A stretch of DNA of 64,000 bases from Fidelibacterota bacterium (GTDB lineage: Bacteria > Fidelibacterota > Marinisomatia > SCGC-AAA003-L08 > TS1B11). The position numbers and the translations under genes are program-made. Positions within the stretch are counted from its first letter, which is position 1. Each line of letters begins with the position of its first letter. This document shows, piece after piece, positions 14,817 through 23,608 of the stretch. The stretch spans positions 62,001 to 126,000 of the forward strand of contig SCKI01000004.1 in assembly GCA_004124295.1 (NCBI GenBank). The letters are read 5' to 3'. Under the pieces are notes generated by a model. It did no database searches, was not told the origin of the DNA, and saw only the letters and a program-made list of their open reading frames with translations.

Positions 14817-15626
14817 CTATGGCCGGGCGGAGTCGCCCTGCTGCGTGTTGCCCCGGTACAGGTCGAGGAACTGGCGCACCAGCTGTGGATTGCCCCCCAC
14901 CAGCCCGGGCCGGGTGATGGTGGCCTCCTTGTTGTAGGTGATGACCTCGCCGTCCAGCAGAGAGCGCAGCTCGGCGCCGGCCTCGTTCAGCAGGCAGTGG
15001 CCAGCACAGACATCCCACTCGTTCTTGGGCCGCAGGGTGGCAAACATATCGTGCTTGCCGGCAGCCATCAGACCCAGTTTGTAGGCCACACTGCCGATGG
15101 GCACCAGCGCCTTGAATTGGCCCGCATACGGTTCCCAGAGGCCCCGGTTTGTTTCCGACCGGCTGTTGAGAATTTCGACCTCGGCCAGGTTTTCCTGCCG
15201 GGAGGCACGAACCGCCTCGCCGTTGTAAGTGGTCCCCTGGCCAGCGCTGGCGGAGAAAAGTTCCTCGGTCACCGGATTGTAGAGCACGCCCAGGATCGGC
15301 GCGCCCCTCTCCACCAGGCCGATGCTGACCACAAACTGGCCCACGCCCTCGATGAATTCCTTGGTGCCGTCCAGGGGATCGACCACCCAGAGGCGCTCAT
15401 AGCTGAGCCGCTCCGGCGTGTCCACCGTCTCCTCCGAAAGCCAGCCGTAGCCGGGAAATTCGCCGCGCAGGCGCTCTTCCAAATAGGCATTACTGGCATA
15501 GTCGGCGGTGGTGACGGGATTGCGAAAGCCCTTGTCGTGAATTTCGTAGTCGGCCTCGAAATAGTCCCGCAGGATTTGGCCCGCCTCCTGCGCAGCATCG
15601 ATGGCGGTGGCAAGCTCATCAGGCAT
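14817..15626 (-). CDS. cysQ: 3'(2'),5'-bisphosphate nucleotidase CysQ-like
   Basis: The 269-residue protein is of the inositol monophosphatase superfamily. Metal-binding motifs are WLSEETVD, VVDPLDGTKEFIEG and NEWDVCAGHCLLNEAGAEL, with D-P-L-D-G-T as in CysQ, which recycles phosphoadenosine phosphate from sulfate assimilation. Inositol phosphatase activity is the main alternative. It is the upstream partner of the thyX-like gene. Length and spacing of motifs are normal. Confidence 0.88.
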   Translation of the reverse strand: MPDELATAIDAAQEAGQILRDYFEADYEIHDKGFRNPVTTADYASNAYLEERLRGEFPGYGWLSEETVDTPERLSYERLWVVDPLDGTKEFIEGVGQFVVSIGLVERGAPILGVLYNPVTEELFSASAGQGTTYNGEAVRASRQENLAEVEILNSRSETNRGLWEPYAGQFKALVPIGSVAYKLGLMAAGKHDMFATLRPKNEWDVCAGHCLLNEAGAELRSLLDGEVITYNKEATITRPGLVGGNPQLVRQFLDLYRGNTQQGDSARP

Positions 15627-15753
15627 GGATTGAAGTTACACTGGGCGCACTGAGCCGGGGGCAGGAAGTTGGCCCTCCGCCGCCCAGATGACGGAAGGGA
15701 AAGGAATTTTCGCCCGGTTCGGGAGGCGGCCGAGGCTGGGGCCACTGGGCCGG

Positions 15754-16077
15754 TCAGCGTTCCTTGTAGCCGTACAGCCAGCGGCTGGTGGTGCCCCCAA
15801 CGTTGCGCACCGAGTGGAGCACCCGGGCGGGGATCAGTATCTCCTGGCCGATTGCCGGAAGCTGGCGGCGCTGATCGATCTCCAGCTCCAGGACCCCTTC
15901 CACCAGCATGAGGAGTTCATCCACGCTATGGGTGAAATCATCCCAACGCTGGCCCGGCGGATCGACCCACAGCCCGCAGGAAAAGCCCCGGCTCTTCCAG
16001 TCCGCAGCGATAGCAGATTGATCTACGGCCGGCGCCACCGCACAAGGTCTGTCACTTGGCGGCCTTGATGACGCCAC
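15754..16077 (-). CDS. Small cupin-domain protein
   Basis: The 107-residue product shows a single cupin barrel: WDDFTHSVDELLMLVEGVLELEID, then IGQEILIPARVLHSVRNVGG and RWLYGY. One His (HSVDE) and one His in ARVLHSVRN sit at the usual metal-ligand places. The start at 16077 would overlap the sodC end by 26 bases; a GTG at 16038 is an alternative. It follows sodC on the same strand. Substrate unknown. Confidence 0.78.
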   Translation of the reverse strand: MASSRPPSDRPCAVAPAVDQSAIAADWKSRGFSCGLWVDPPGQRWDDFTHSVDELLMLVEGVLELEIDQRRQLPAIGQEILIPARVLHSVRNVGGTTSRWLYGYKER

Positions 16078-16585
16078 AAGCCAATCGGGCGCCGGCGGCC
16101 CCGGTGGGCTGAGTGCTGAAATCGTCAGCGCTGAGGTGAATCACGACGGCCCGGTCGAGGATGCTGTTCTCCCCCTCGAAGCTGAGCAGGTCGTCGCTAC
16201 GCATGACCATGCCGTGGCCCATAGCGTTGGCCGACAGATTGCCCAGGTCACCCACATGCCGGACCGGGGAATCGGGGCCGGCGTGGGCCACACCGGCGGG
16301 GTTGAAATGGCCGCCGGCCGAACTGCCGTCCGGGGCGGAGCAGTCGCCGAATTCGTGGATATGGAAGCCGTGGTCTCCCGGAGGCAGACCGTTGACGTGG
16401 GCCTCAATGCTGATGCCGCTCCCGGTGCGGGTGAAGGTCACCGTGCCGGTGACGCCGCTGCCATCAATGGCCGTCAACTCGGCAACCGCCTTGTCGATGG
16501 TGCCGCCGCCGCAGCCAGCCAGGAAGAGGGCGATGGCCATAGACATGGAAGGAACCATGATCCGAAATCTGAAGTGCCGTTGCAT
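16052..16585 (-). CDS. sodC: Periplasmic Cu-Zn superoxide dismutase, lipoprotein
   Basis: SodC dismutates superoxide in the periplasm. The start at 16585 is preceded by AAGGA at good spacing; an upstream ATG at 16627 is less likely. The leader MQRHFRFRIMVPSMSMAIAL ends in a lipobox (LAGC), so the enzyme is probably lipid-anchored. Copper and zinc ligands are visible: GFHIHEFGDC, SAGGHFNPAG, RHVGDLGN and VVIHLSADDF, with the structural disulfide pair (GDC and LACGVI). The mature domain is about normal length. A cyclophilin gene diverges from it about 170 bases away. Confidence 0.94.
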   Translation of the reverse strand: MQRHFRFRIMVPSMSMAIALFLAGCGGGTIDKAVAELTAIDGSGVTGTVTFTRTGSGISIEAHVNGLPPGDHGFHIHEFGDCSAPDGSSAGGHFNPAGVAHAGPDSPVRHVGDLGNLSANAMGHGMVMRSDDLLSFEGENSILDRAVVIHLSADDFSTQPTGAAGARLACGVIKAAK

Positions 16586-16758
16586 GCGTATCGTCCTTAA
16601 TAAAGGTTTTGGGTACTCTCTAACCATCGCAAAATTACCTCGATCCCCGCAGCGTCACAAGGCCAGTGCCGTGGCCCTTGATGAAACCGCAGCGCCGGCC
16701 TAGATTAATGGCCTCAATATTAATGGCCCCAGTCCGGACAACTATTGCGAGGAGACCG

Positions 16759-17343
16759 ATGATGCACAACCCCATGCGCCTGGCGCTGCTGGCAGCGCTG
16801 CTGCTGTCAGGCTGCGGACAGTCCCATCCCCGGGTGGTGATGGCCACCGGTCTGGGCGAGATCACGCTGGAAATCTATACCGACAAGGCGCCCATCACGG
16901 CGGCCAACTTCCTGCGCCATGTGGAGCAGGGCTCCTTTGCCGGGGCCAGCTTCTACCGGACCGTGACAATGGGGAATCAGCCGGACAATGACATCAAGAT
17001 CGAGGTGATCCAGGGGGGTATCGGAGACCGGGCCGACGATCTGGAGCCTATCGCCCACGAAACCACCGAGCAGACCGGAATCCTGCACATGGACGGGGTG
17101 ATCTCCATGGCCCGGTACGCGCCGGGCAGTGCCACCACAGAGATATTCATCTGCGTGGGGGACCAGCCCGACCTGGACTTCGGCGGCCTGCGCAATCCGG
17201 ATGGCCAGGGGTTCGCCGCCTTTGGCAAGGTGGTGGCCGGCATGGAGGTGGTGCGGGCCATCCAGCAGTCAGCGGCGGATGGTCAGACCTTGACGCCGGC
17301 GGTGCCGATCAGGGCGATGACCAGGGAGGTGGCGGGATATTAG
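16759..17343 (+). CDS. Cyclophilin-type peptidyl-prolyl isomerase, lipoprotein
   Basis: From the ATG at 16759 (AGGAGA upstream) the leader MRLALLAALLLSGC is a lipoprotein signal. The mature part is a cyclophilin domain: VVMATGLGEITLEIYTDKAP, TAANFLRHVEQGSF, GASFYRTV, GVISMARYAPGSATTEIFI and FAAFGKVVAGMEVV. These enzymes isomerise Xaa-Pro bonds in folding proteins, here in the periplasm. Residue RT in SFYRTV is the catalytic Arg position. Compared with human cyclophilin A it has an insertion between strands (residues 85-115). Not clearly in an operon. Confidence 0.9.
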   Translation: MMHNPMRLALLAALLLSGCGQSHPRVVMATGLGEITLEIYTDKAPITAANFLRHVEQGSFAGASFYRTVTMGNQPDNDIKIEVIQGGIGDRADDLEPIAHETTEQTGILHMDGVISMARYAPGSATTEIFICVGDQPDLDFGGLRNPDGQGFAAFGKVVAGMEVVRAIQQSAADGQTLTPAVPIRAMTREVAGY

Positions 17344-17547
17344 ATGTTGGATGGTGGATGGGGGATGGTCGAGATTCCTCTCCCGAAGTATCGGGATCGG
17401 AATGACAGCTTAAGCGCGCCGGGATGTCACCCCGAACACATTCGCTGCGCTCAGTGCTGGCTCCGTGAGGGGTCTCAATTGGGTGGGGCCGATAGCCGGC
17501 CGGGAGTCAACGCAGCTCAGCGATGAAGGTGGAAAGGGGGGAGGGCA

Positions 17548-19743
17548 TCAGCGGCCGCCGTCGTACTTTTCCAGCAGGGCCAGGTAGCGGGGGTGGTCGC
17601 AAAGAGGCGCCCAGGCCGGGTCGAGCCGGAGTAGAGGAACCGATAACTCTCCGGGTATGGACAGTAGGGACTCGATCTGGTCTAGGGCCGCATCGTGTTC
17701 ACCCACCATGACATAAATGTGGGCCAGGTTTGCAACCCTGAAAAGGCCCCTCCAGGCATCCTTGCTGATGGGCATCAAATCCACTGACCGTTTGCCTGCC
17801 CGGATCGCCTCCTCTTTGCGGCCCAGACCGGCGAAGGCAATGCCAAGGGCGCTGTGGAAGCGCGCATCCTCAGGCTGCTCCTGCACTTTGATTTCCAGCA
17901 GGCTTCGAGTGGAATCGTAGTAGGCTTGCTCCTCTTTTGGCTGATTCAATAATCCATAAATCTGGGCATATAGTTGAGCCTTGGGAATGAAGTAAAATTG
18001 AGATTCGAAGGCTTCTGACGATGTCGACGAGAGGCGTTCCAGGGCCGCCTGGTAGTTCCCGTCAAACAGATCCAGTAAAACCCAAAGATAGAATATTACT
18101 GGGTCTGCGGAGTCCATTGCTTCAGACACCTGCTCCAATACTGTCCGGGCCTTTTCCGGGCTGCCTTCCCAGCGTAGGTAAAGCCAGGCCTTGGACTGGT
18201 AGGGAGGAAGCCAATCGGGAGTCAACGAGATCGCCCGGTCAAGGTAGCGCTCGGCCTCCTGGTAGTCACGCATATAACCGTAAGTATCTCCCACCTCCTG
18301 GGCAAATAAGCTTACCCGAGGGTCAAGCTCTGAGGCCTGCTTTAGAAATGACAGTGCCTGCTCCCACTTGCCCCGGCGCCTTTGAATAAAACCGCGCATC
18401 GCTACGAGTTCGCTGTTATTGGGCTGGCTTTCTTGGGCGATAGCTACCTCCTTCAGGGCGCGGTCATAGTCCTGCTCGCCCTCGTAATAATAAGCGCCGA
18501 GGGCCCCATGTGCTTCGGGAAGGTCCGGGTCGAGTTCCAGCGCTTTGACAATAGCTGCCTTGGCCAGCGCCAAGCGCTCCTCACGCCGGTCGAAATGGAG
18601 CCAATAGAAATCGGTGTGGGCAGCTCCCAGCCTGGCGTAGGCGAGAGCAAAGCCGTGGTCCAAATCGGTGGCCTTCTCAAACATCTGCACAGCCAGGCGC
18701 AAATCCTTTCTGCCGCCAACCCTGAATAAATAATGGTTGCCGCGCAGGTAGTAGTCATAGGCATCCAGGTTTTTGGTAGGCCGTTTGACCAGCCCTCCAG
18801 CCTGATCGGCCACTAATTTGATCTTCAGGATGTTGACAATCGTTTGGGCGATTTCGTCCTGGATGGCGAACACATCCTCAAGTTCCCGGTCATATTTCTC
18901 AGACCAAAGGTGGAAGCCGTCGCTCACATTGATGAGCTGAACCGTTATGCGTATCCGATTGCCTGATTTGCGAATGCTCCCTTCCAGCACTTTGTCGACG
19001 CTCAATTGGTTGCCAATCACGCGGATGTCCTGATGTTTATCCTTGTAAGCGAAGACGGAGGTCCGGGCTACAACTTTCAGGTTATCGACTCTGGCCAAGG
19101 CGTCGATGATTTCCTCAGTCATGCCATCACAGAAATATCCCTGGTCGTTTTCGGGGCTCATATCCACAAAGGGCAAGACGGCTATAGCCGGGAGCGCGCC
19201 ATCAGCGCCCGAACCAACCTGCTCAGGTCCATCTTGGGCCTGTGGCTGCGCCGAAAAGACGGTATACACATCCACCGGTTCGGCGATCCCCTTGAGCTCT
19301 TTACGGCCCAAGTGGCCCGTATGTATGCCCGCTTGATTGCGGATATCCGCGAAGACCCGCTCCGAGACACAGATACCCCCCGGCTCGGCCAGCGGTTCGA
19401 TGCGCGAGGCCACATTCACGCCGTCGCCGAAGACATCCCCATCCCGGAACACCACGTCGCCGATATGGATACCGATGCGTACCGTCAGATCCTGATCACT
19501 TGCCAGGGAACGTTGAATTTCCATGGCACACTGCACCGCTTCCACGGCGCTGGAAAAGGCAGAGAGAGTTCCGTCACCGATTTCCTTTAGCCACTCCCCA
19601 TTGGCGCCCTCAATGAGGGGCTTAAGAATCTCTCTGTTCCGGTCCAGGAGCTCTAGCGCCAGGCCTTCATCACGGGACATCAGGGCTGTGTACCCAACAA
19701 TGTCAGTGAACATGATGGCGGCGAGTTTGCGCTTAAGTGTCAT
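17548..19743 (-). CDS. Class III nucleotidyl cyclase fused to TolB-like and TPR domains
   Basis: The 731-residue protein has a class III cyclase domain at residues 1-165 (IMFTDIVGYTALM with metal Asp14, KEIGDGTLSAF with Asp57, FGDGVNVASRIEPLAEPGGI). Next is a TolB/FlgO-like segment (about 195-330: AIAVLPFVDMSPENDQGYFCDGMTEE is split by strands), and then about ten TPR-like helices to the end. Both metal Asp and the transition-state Asn/Arg are present, so cAMP or cGMP synthesis is likely. This architecture is common in FCB and proteobacterial genomes as a soluble signalling protein. It is the only cyclase in the window and not close to the PycTM gene. Confidence 0.9.
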   Translation of the reverse strand: MTLKRKLAAIMFTDIVGYTALMSRDEGLALELLDRNREILKPLIEGANGEWLKEIGDGTLSAFSSAVEAVQCAMEIQRSLASDQDLTVRIGIHIGDVVFRDGDVFGDGVNVASRIEPLAEPGGICVSERVFADIRNQAGIHTGHLGRKELKGIAEPVDVYTVFSAQPQAQDGPEQVGSGADGALPAIAVLPFVDMSPENDQGYFCDGMTEEIIDALARVDNLKVVARTSVFAYKDKHQDIRVIGNQLSVDKVLEGSIRKSGNRIRITVQLINVSDGFHLWSEKYDRELEDVFAIQDEIAQTIVNILKIKLVADQAGGLVKRPTKNLDAYDYYLRGNHYLFRVGGRKDLRLAVQMFEKATDLDHGFALAYARLGAAHTDFYWLHFDRREERLALAKAAIVKALELDPDLPEAHGALGAYYYEGEQDYDRALKEVAIAQESQPNNSELVAMRGFIQRRRGKWEQALSFLKQASELDPRVSLFAQEVGDTYGYMRDYQEAERYLDRAISLTPDWLPPYQSKAWLYLRWEGSPEKARTVLEQVSEAMDSADPVIFYLWVLLDLFDGNYQAALERLSSTSSEAFESQFYFIPKAQLYAQIYGLLNQPKEEQAYYDSTRSLLEIKVQEQPEDARFHSALGIAFAGLGRKEEAIRAGKRSVDLMPISKDAWRGLFRVANLAHIYVMVGEHDAALDQIESLLSIPGELSVPLLRLDPAWAPLCDHPRYLALLEKYDGGR

Positions 19744-20048
19744 GGTGATTCAGTGGACCGAGGAAATGTAAGGGCGAAAGGCTGGGATAGCAAAAGCCCC
19801 TTCGACAACCCTTCGACAAGCTCAGGATGACGAATGAGGGCAGGCCCGCGGCTGCCCTAGGCGCTCAAGCCAAACCCCCCATAATACGCGACCCTCCTTC
19901 AAGGAAGGCTTGTGTCTAGTCGCTATGCGACGCCCGTCTCCACGGCATTACGCCGGGCAAGCCCGTCTGCACAGTGTTACGCCGGGCAAGCCCGTCTGCA
20001 CAGTGTTACGCCGGGCAAGCCCGTCTGCACAGTGTTACGCCGGGCAAG
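19744..20048. other. Intergenic stretch with dispersed and tandem repeats
   Basis: No gene is seen. It contains a CCTTCGACAAGCTCAGG element at 19810-19826 and then the 29-base tandem repeat that runs into the tRNA gene. Confidence 0.6.
19914..20048. repeat. 29-base tandem repeat abutting tRNA-Asn
   Basis: Units begin at 19943, 19972, 20001 and 20030 with exact 29-base spacing; those at 19972 and 20001 are identical, 19943 is diverged, and a degenerate unit precedes it. Each unit contains the small palindrome CGGGC-AA-GCCCG. The last partial unit ends at the 3' end of the tRNA gene. There are no unique spacers. Confidence 0.85.
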
Positions 20049-20121
20049 CTGGGCCGGGTGGACTCGAACCACCAATCGTCCGGTTAACAGCCGGATGCAT
20101 TGCCAATTATGCTACGGCCCA
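20049..20121 (-). tRNA. tRNA-Asn (anticodon GTT)
   Basis: The minus strand folds as a 73-base cloverleaf: acceptor TGGGCCG/CGGCCCA, D arm GCAT/ATGC, anticodon stem TCCGG/CCGGA with loop CTGTTAA (anticodon GTT), T arm GGTGG-TTCGAGT-CCACC, discriminator G. CCA is not encoded. The 3' end is immediately followed by the tandem repeat array. Confidence 0.95.
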
Positions 20122-20190
20122 CTGGTTATTCTGCAGGCGCCCGTCCCTTCTTCGGTGACCGGGTAAGAATCTTTAGCCTGCTGCCCGGCC

Positions 20191-22422
20191 CTAAGGCAGG
20201 AATGTCAGCGCGTATTTCATCAGGATAGTGCGACTGCTCGACAGAGGCGGAATCGGTATTCCGCTGCGCTCCAGGTTCAGCCCCTCGTTGTACACCAGGT
20301 AGAAATCGGTCCCTTCCCGGGGATTGTAGCGCAGCCGGAAGTTAATGCCGACCAGGTCGGCGGCCGTATTGAGCTGCACGAAGGTGGCCGTTGACAGCTT
20401 GGCATTGAAATTGAGGTTGAGGCGCAGGCGGGCCACATGGACCGTGAATGCCTGCTCCCGCTCCGGGAACTCGGCCGCCGTGTACTGGTACTGTCCCGAC
20501 AGGCGGATGTGGTCCGATACGGTCCAGCTGGGACCGGCCCCGAAAGAGAGCCGGTGGCCGTCGTACCAGCGGCCCAGCGTAAAATTGAACTGGGCCCGAG
20601 TCGGCCAAGAGTACGGCAGGGCATACCTGCCGCTCAGTTCGGGGAACGGGTAGCTGCCCGGCGGCACATAGCGCTCCTCCGGCAGCCAGAGGGTGTCGGT
20701 GAGATCCTCATAGTTCATCTTGATGGCCAGGTTGCCGAAGCCCCCCACCTTCCACTCAAGATTCATCGAGGCGCCCAGTCGTCCAGATTCGAGGACATTA
20801 TCGGCATTGCGGTAGAAGGCTACGAAATCGAGCTGCACGCGGTAACGGAGAACCGGCGATTCTTCCGGCGCCAGAACGCCGTAACCGACGTTGTTCCCCA
20901 GGCGGTAAAAATCGGAACGGCCCTGGAACCCCATCCCGGGGACAAAGTGGCTTCCGCTACGGCTTAGGGAGAAATTATAGAGTGGTCCTATGGTGCTGCG
21001 CCGGCTGATATTCAGACGCAGGTGGCTGGCGTCGATAAGTGACAGGCCGGCAGGAAATGCATCGCTGGCGGTGTGCGACCAGCTGGCCCGCAGATAATCG
21101 TCGCCCCACAGCCGGAAGATGCCGTCCACACCCAGAGCGCGGTTCATGCCACCGCTGACATTGTTGCGCTGGGTGATGATGGCTCCCAGGTAGGAGTATT
21201 CGTTCAGCACCTGGCGCCGGATTCGGGCCACAGTGAAGTTTTCCGCCGGTACGGTTACCGAGTCACCGCTGACGCTGAAGCCGGCTTCGGCGGTGAGCAT
21301 GTCCAGCAGACCGATATCCCAAGCCCCGATACGGCCCACCAGCCGCATACCGGCCAGAATGGGGACCGGGCCGTAATCTGATAGTCCGATGCGGCGGCTG
21401 TGGAACAGGCGGCCCGGCCCGCCGGTGCTGAACTCGAAGATGCTGGCCCGTTCCTGGAAGAAAAGCCGCTTCTCCGGGAAAAAGAGCGAGAACCGGGTGA
21501 GGTTGATCTGCTGATCGTCGGCCTCGACCTGGGCGAAATCGGTGTTGAGGGTGATGTCCAGCGTCAAATTGCTGGTGAGGCCGTACTTCACATCGAGACC
21601 GACATTATTCTGCGGATTGCTCACCGGATCGTAGGCGCTGCCGGCCGCATTCAGCAGCGCTTCCTGCTGCCCGCCCCCCAGCACGTAGGGGGTGATATAC
21701 AGGGGCCGGCTGGCATAGACACCCTCCAGGATCACATCCTGGGCGATGGACGGTTTCATGTTGCCCCAGTCCCACTTGGGCTCCAGGGGCGGGTAAGTAG
21801 CGTTCTTGTTTAGGTCGGCCATCCAGCGCCAGACCGTCAGGCCCATCACCACCCGGCCCTCCTGGTCCTGGAAGCGGAGGCTGGAGAAGGGGATGCGCAT
21901 CTCGAGGAACCAACCGCTGTCGGTGCGGGTGGTAGCCACGTCCCAGAACGTATTCCAGCTGCGGTTCCAGGGGAGACCGCCACCCTGGGACTGGGCATCG
22001 TTGGCAACGGACATATCTATCCGGTTGCCGGCAGGATTGACCACGAATGACAAAGCGTTCTCATTGTCGTTAAAGGTATCCAGTAAGATGCCGAAGAGAT
22101 CATCGCTGAAGCGGAGATCATCCCGCTCCAGGGCGGTGGCCCGCACCAAGCTCATGTCCCGGGCCAGGAAGTGGCCGGCAACGTAGAGATTTTGGTCATC
22201 ATAGGCGACCCGTACTACGGTGATTTCAGCGGGCGGATCGCCAAAGTTGGGATAGCTTTCGATAACCTGAAAGGGTGTCACGGCCAACCAGGCCGGCTCG
22301 GAGATATGGCCATCCAGCACAATGGGGCCGTCCAGCCGGTGCAGCATTACCGGCGGTCCCGGTTGCCCCGGCAGGGGCGCCAGCAGCAGTGAGCCAAGGA
22401 TGATGATGGGTACGATCCGCAT
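20191..22422 (-). CDS. DUF5916 outer-membrane protein with CBM9-like N-terminal domain
   Basis: After a signal peptide (MRIVPIIILGSLLLAPLPG) the 743-residue protein has a carbohydrate-binding-family-9-like domain (IVLDGHISEPAWLAVTPF; VAYDDQNLYVAGHF; WFLEMRIPFSSLRF, to about residue 215). A DUF5916 beta-barrel follows, with the conserved NTDFAQVEADDQQINLTRFS and FPEKRLFFQE motifs and ends on aromatic strand ends. The family is common in FCB bacteria; it is presumed to sit in the outer membrane and bind or process a glycan or peptide. No operon partner; the HD-GYP genes are upstream on the same strand 78 bases away. Confidence 0.9.
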   Translation of the reverse strand: MRIVPIIILGSLLLAPLPGQPGPPVMLHRLDGPIVLDGHISEPAWLAVTPFQVIESYPNFGDPPAEITVVRVAYDDQNLYVAGHFLARDMSLVRATALERDDLRFSDDLFGILLDTFNDNENALSFVVNPAGNRIDMSVANDAQSQGGGLPWNRSWNTFWDVATTRTDSGWFLEMRIPFSSLRFQDQEGRVVMGLTVWRWMADLNKNATYPPLEPKWDWGNMKPSIAQDVILEGVYASRPLYITPYVLGGGQQEALLNAAGSAYDPVSNPQNNVGLDVKYGLTSNLTLDITLNTDFAQVEADDQQINLTRFSLFFPEKRLFFQERASIFEFSTGGPGRLFHSRRIGLSDYGPVPILAGMRLVGRIGAWDIGLLDMLTAEAGFSVSGDSVTVPAENFTVARIRRQVLNEYSYLGAIITQRNNVSGGMNRALGVDGIFRLWGDDYLRASWSHTASDAFPAGLSLIDASHLRLNISRRSTIGPLYNFSLSRSGSHFVPGMGFQGRSDFYRLGNNVGYGVLAPEESPVLRYRVQLDFVAFYRNADNVLESGRLGASMNLEWKVGGFGNLAIKMNYEDLTDTLWLPEERYVPPGSYPFPELSGRYALPYSWPTRAQFNFTLGRWYDGHRLSFGAGPSWTVSDHIRLSGQYQYTAAEFPEREQAFTVHVARLRLNLNFNAKLSTATFVQLNTAADLVGINFRLRYNPREGTDFYLVYNEGLNLERSGIPIPPLSSSRTILMKYALTFLP

Positions 22423-22500
22423 GGGGCCGTCAATCAGCCTGTATAGGCCTTACCAAATGTTGTGGTGTTAACAATAACCAGGCTGCTGGACAGATGAAGC

Positions 22501-23562
22501 TTAGTGAAAAAGCTGGACGAATTCGCCAAACAGCTCCGGATGGAAGTGGTGCAGCATTTCCTCTTTCATGACCTTCAGGGCTTCGAAGGGGGCCATTTTT
22601 TTCTTGTAGGCCCGGGTGGAAGTCAAGGCGTCGTAAACATCGGCAATGGTGCAGATGCGGCCGTAAATATGAATTTCGTCCCCCAGTTTGCCGAAGGGGT
22701 ACCCGCTGCCGTCCTCCCGCTCGTGGTGCTGCATGACGATAAGGCCGCATTCGATGCTGAGCTGGTTGGCCTCCATGAGCAGCTGGTTGCCCCGGGCCGG
22801 ATGGTTGCGCATGGTCTCCCATTCGACCTCATTAAGGGGCGCGGCCTTGTTGATGAGGCTGTTGGGGACGTCGCACTTGCCCAGGTCATGCAGGAAAAAT
22901 CCGGCGCCCAGTTCCCTCATGTTATGGGTGCCGTAAGTGCCCTTGAAGACCTGCTTGGCCAGCAGGATCGACAGCATTCCGACGTTCACCGAATGGGTGT
23001 AGGTGTAGTAGTCGTGGGAAGTGATCTTCGACATGTAGCCGGCGGTCTCTTCATCCGCCAGGATAAAGTCCACTGTCGCGGCGATCATCTTCTTCCCCGA
23101 AAGGATGTTCTCGGCGTTGGGCTCCTCCAGGATGCTGTTCATCATGTTCACCGAGTGGTCGTACACCGCCTTGGCCTTGGTCTGCGGGGGCAGGGAGGTG
23201 TTCTCGATGGTTTCCCGTAGCGCTTCGGATACCAGGTCCACCGGGTTGAAATGCTCGGGCGGATCCATGCCTCGCTGGGGATCGTCGATGTAGGCGAGCT
23301 TGTCGGTGATACCCACGTCCCGGGCCAGATCGCGTTCCGCCGGCAGGTCACTCTTGGAAAAATCAACGGTCACCTCGCTTATGCCGTTTTTCAGAATCTT
23401 GCGAATCTGGCTCTCGGACGTAATCTTGAAATTGGGCTTGAGAAAGGAATGATGAAGCCAGGATTTGCCCAGATTGACATACATGCCAACGGCCAACTTT
23501 TTAGTGGCTATCTTCCTTTTTTCACTGGTATCGCTTGATGACAATTTAATTGTTCCTATCAC
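22501..23562 (-). CDS. HD-GYP domain protein, c-di-GMP phosphodiesterase-like (second of pair)
   Basis: The 353-residue protein starts with a DUF3391-like region (LAVGMYVNLGKSW, KILKNGISEVTVD) and continues with an HD-GYP domain: YTHSVNVGMLSILLAK, FFLHDLGKCDVPNSLINK, QHHEREDGSGYPFG, ICTIADVYDALTSTRAYK. The HD metal residues and the GYP triad are intact, so hydrolysis of cyclic di-GMP is expected. It lies 46 bases after a close paralogue on the same strand, and clearly arose by tandem duplication. Confidence 0.93.
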   Translation of the reverse strand: MIGTIKLSSSDTSEKRKIATKKLAVGMYVNLGKSWLHHSFLKPNFKITSESQIRKILKNGISEVTVDFSKSDLPAERDLARDVGITDKLAYIDDPQRGMDPPEHFNPVDLVSEALRETIENTSLPPQTKAKAVYDHSVNMMNSILEEPNAENILSGKKMIAATVDFILADEETAGYMSKITSHDYYTYTHSVNVGMLSILLAKQVFKGTYGTHNMRELGAGFFLHDLGKCDVPNSLINKAAPLNEVEWETMRNHPARGNQLLMEANQLSIECGLIVMQHHEREDGSGYPFGKLGDEIHIYGRICTIADVYDALTSTRAYKKKMAPFEALKVMKEEMLHHFHPELFGEFVQLFH

Positions 23563-23608
23563 AAATCAGGTCTCACGGCCAGCCTCGTCAGCGGCCGGGC
23601 AAAGTTGA

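Noticed and set aside
8473-19743. A Pycsar system formed by PycTM and the class III cyclase
   Set aside because: The genes are over 8 kb apart, on opposite strands, and the cyclase has TolB-like and TPR domains unlike PycC.
19914-20048. CRISPR array
   Set aside because: Repeats are directly adjacent with no spacers, and no cas genes occur in the window.
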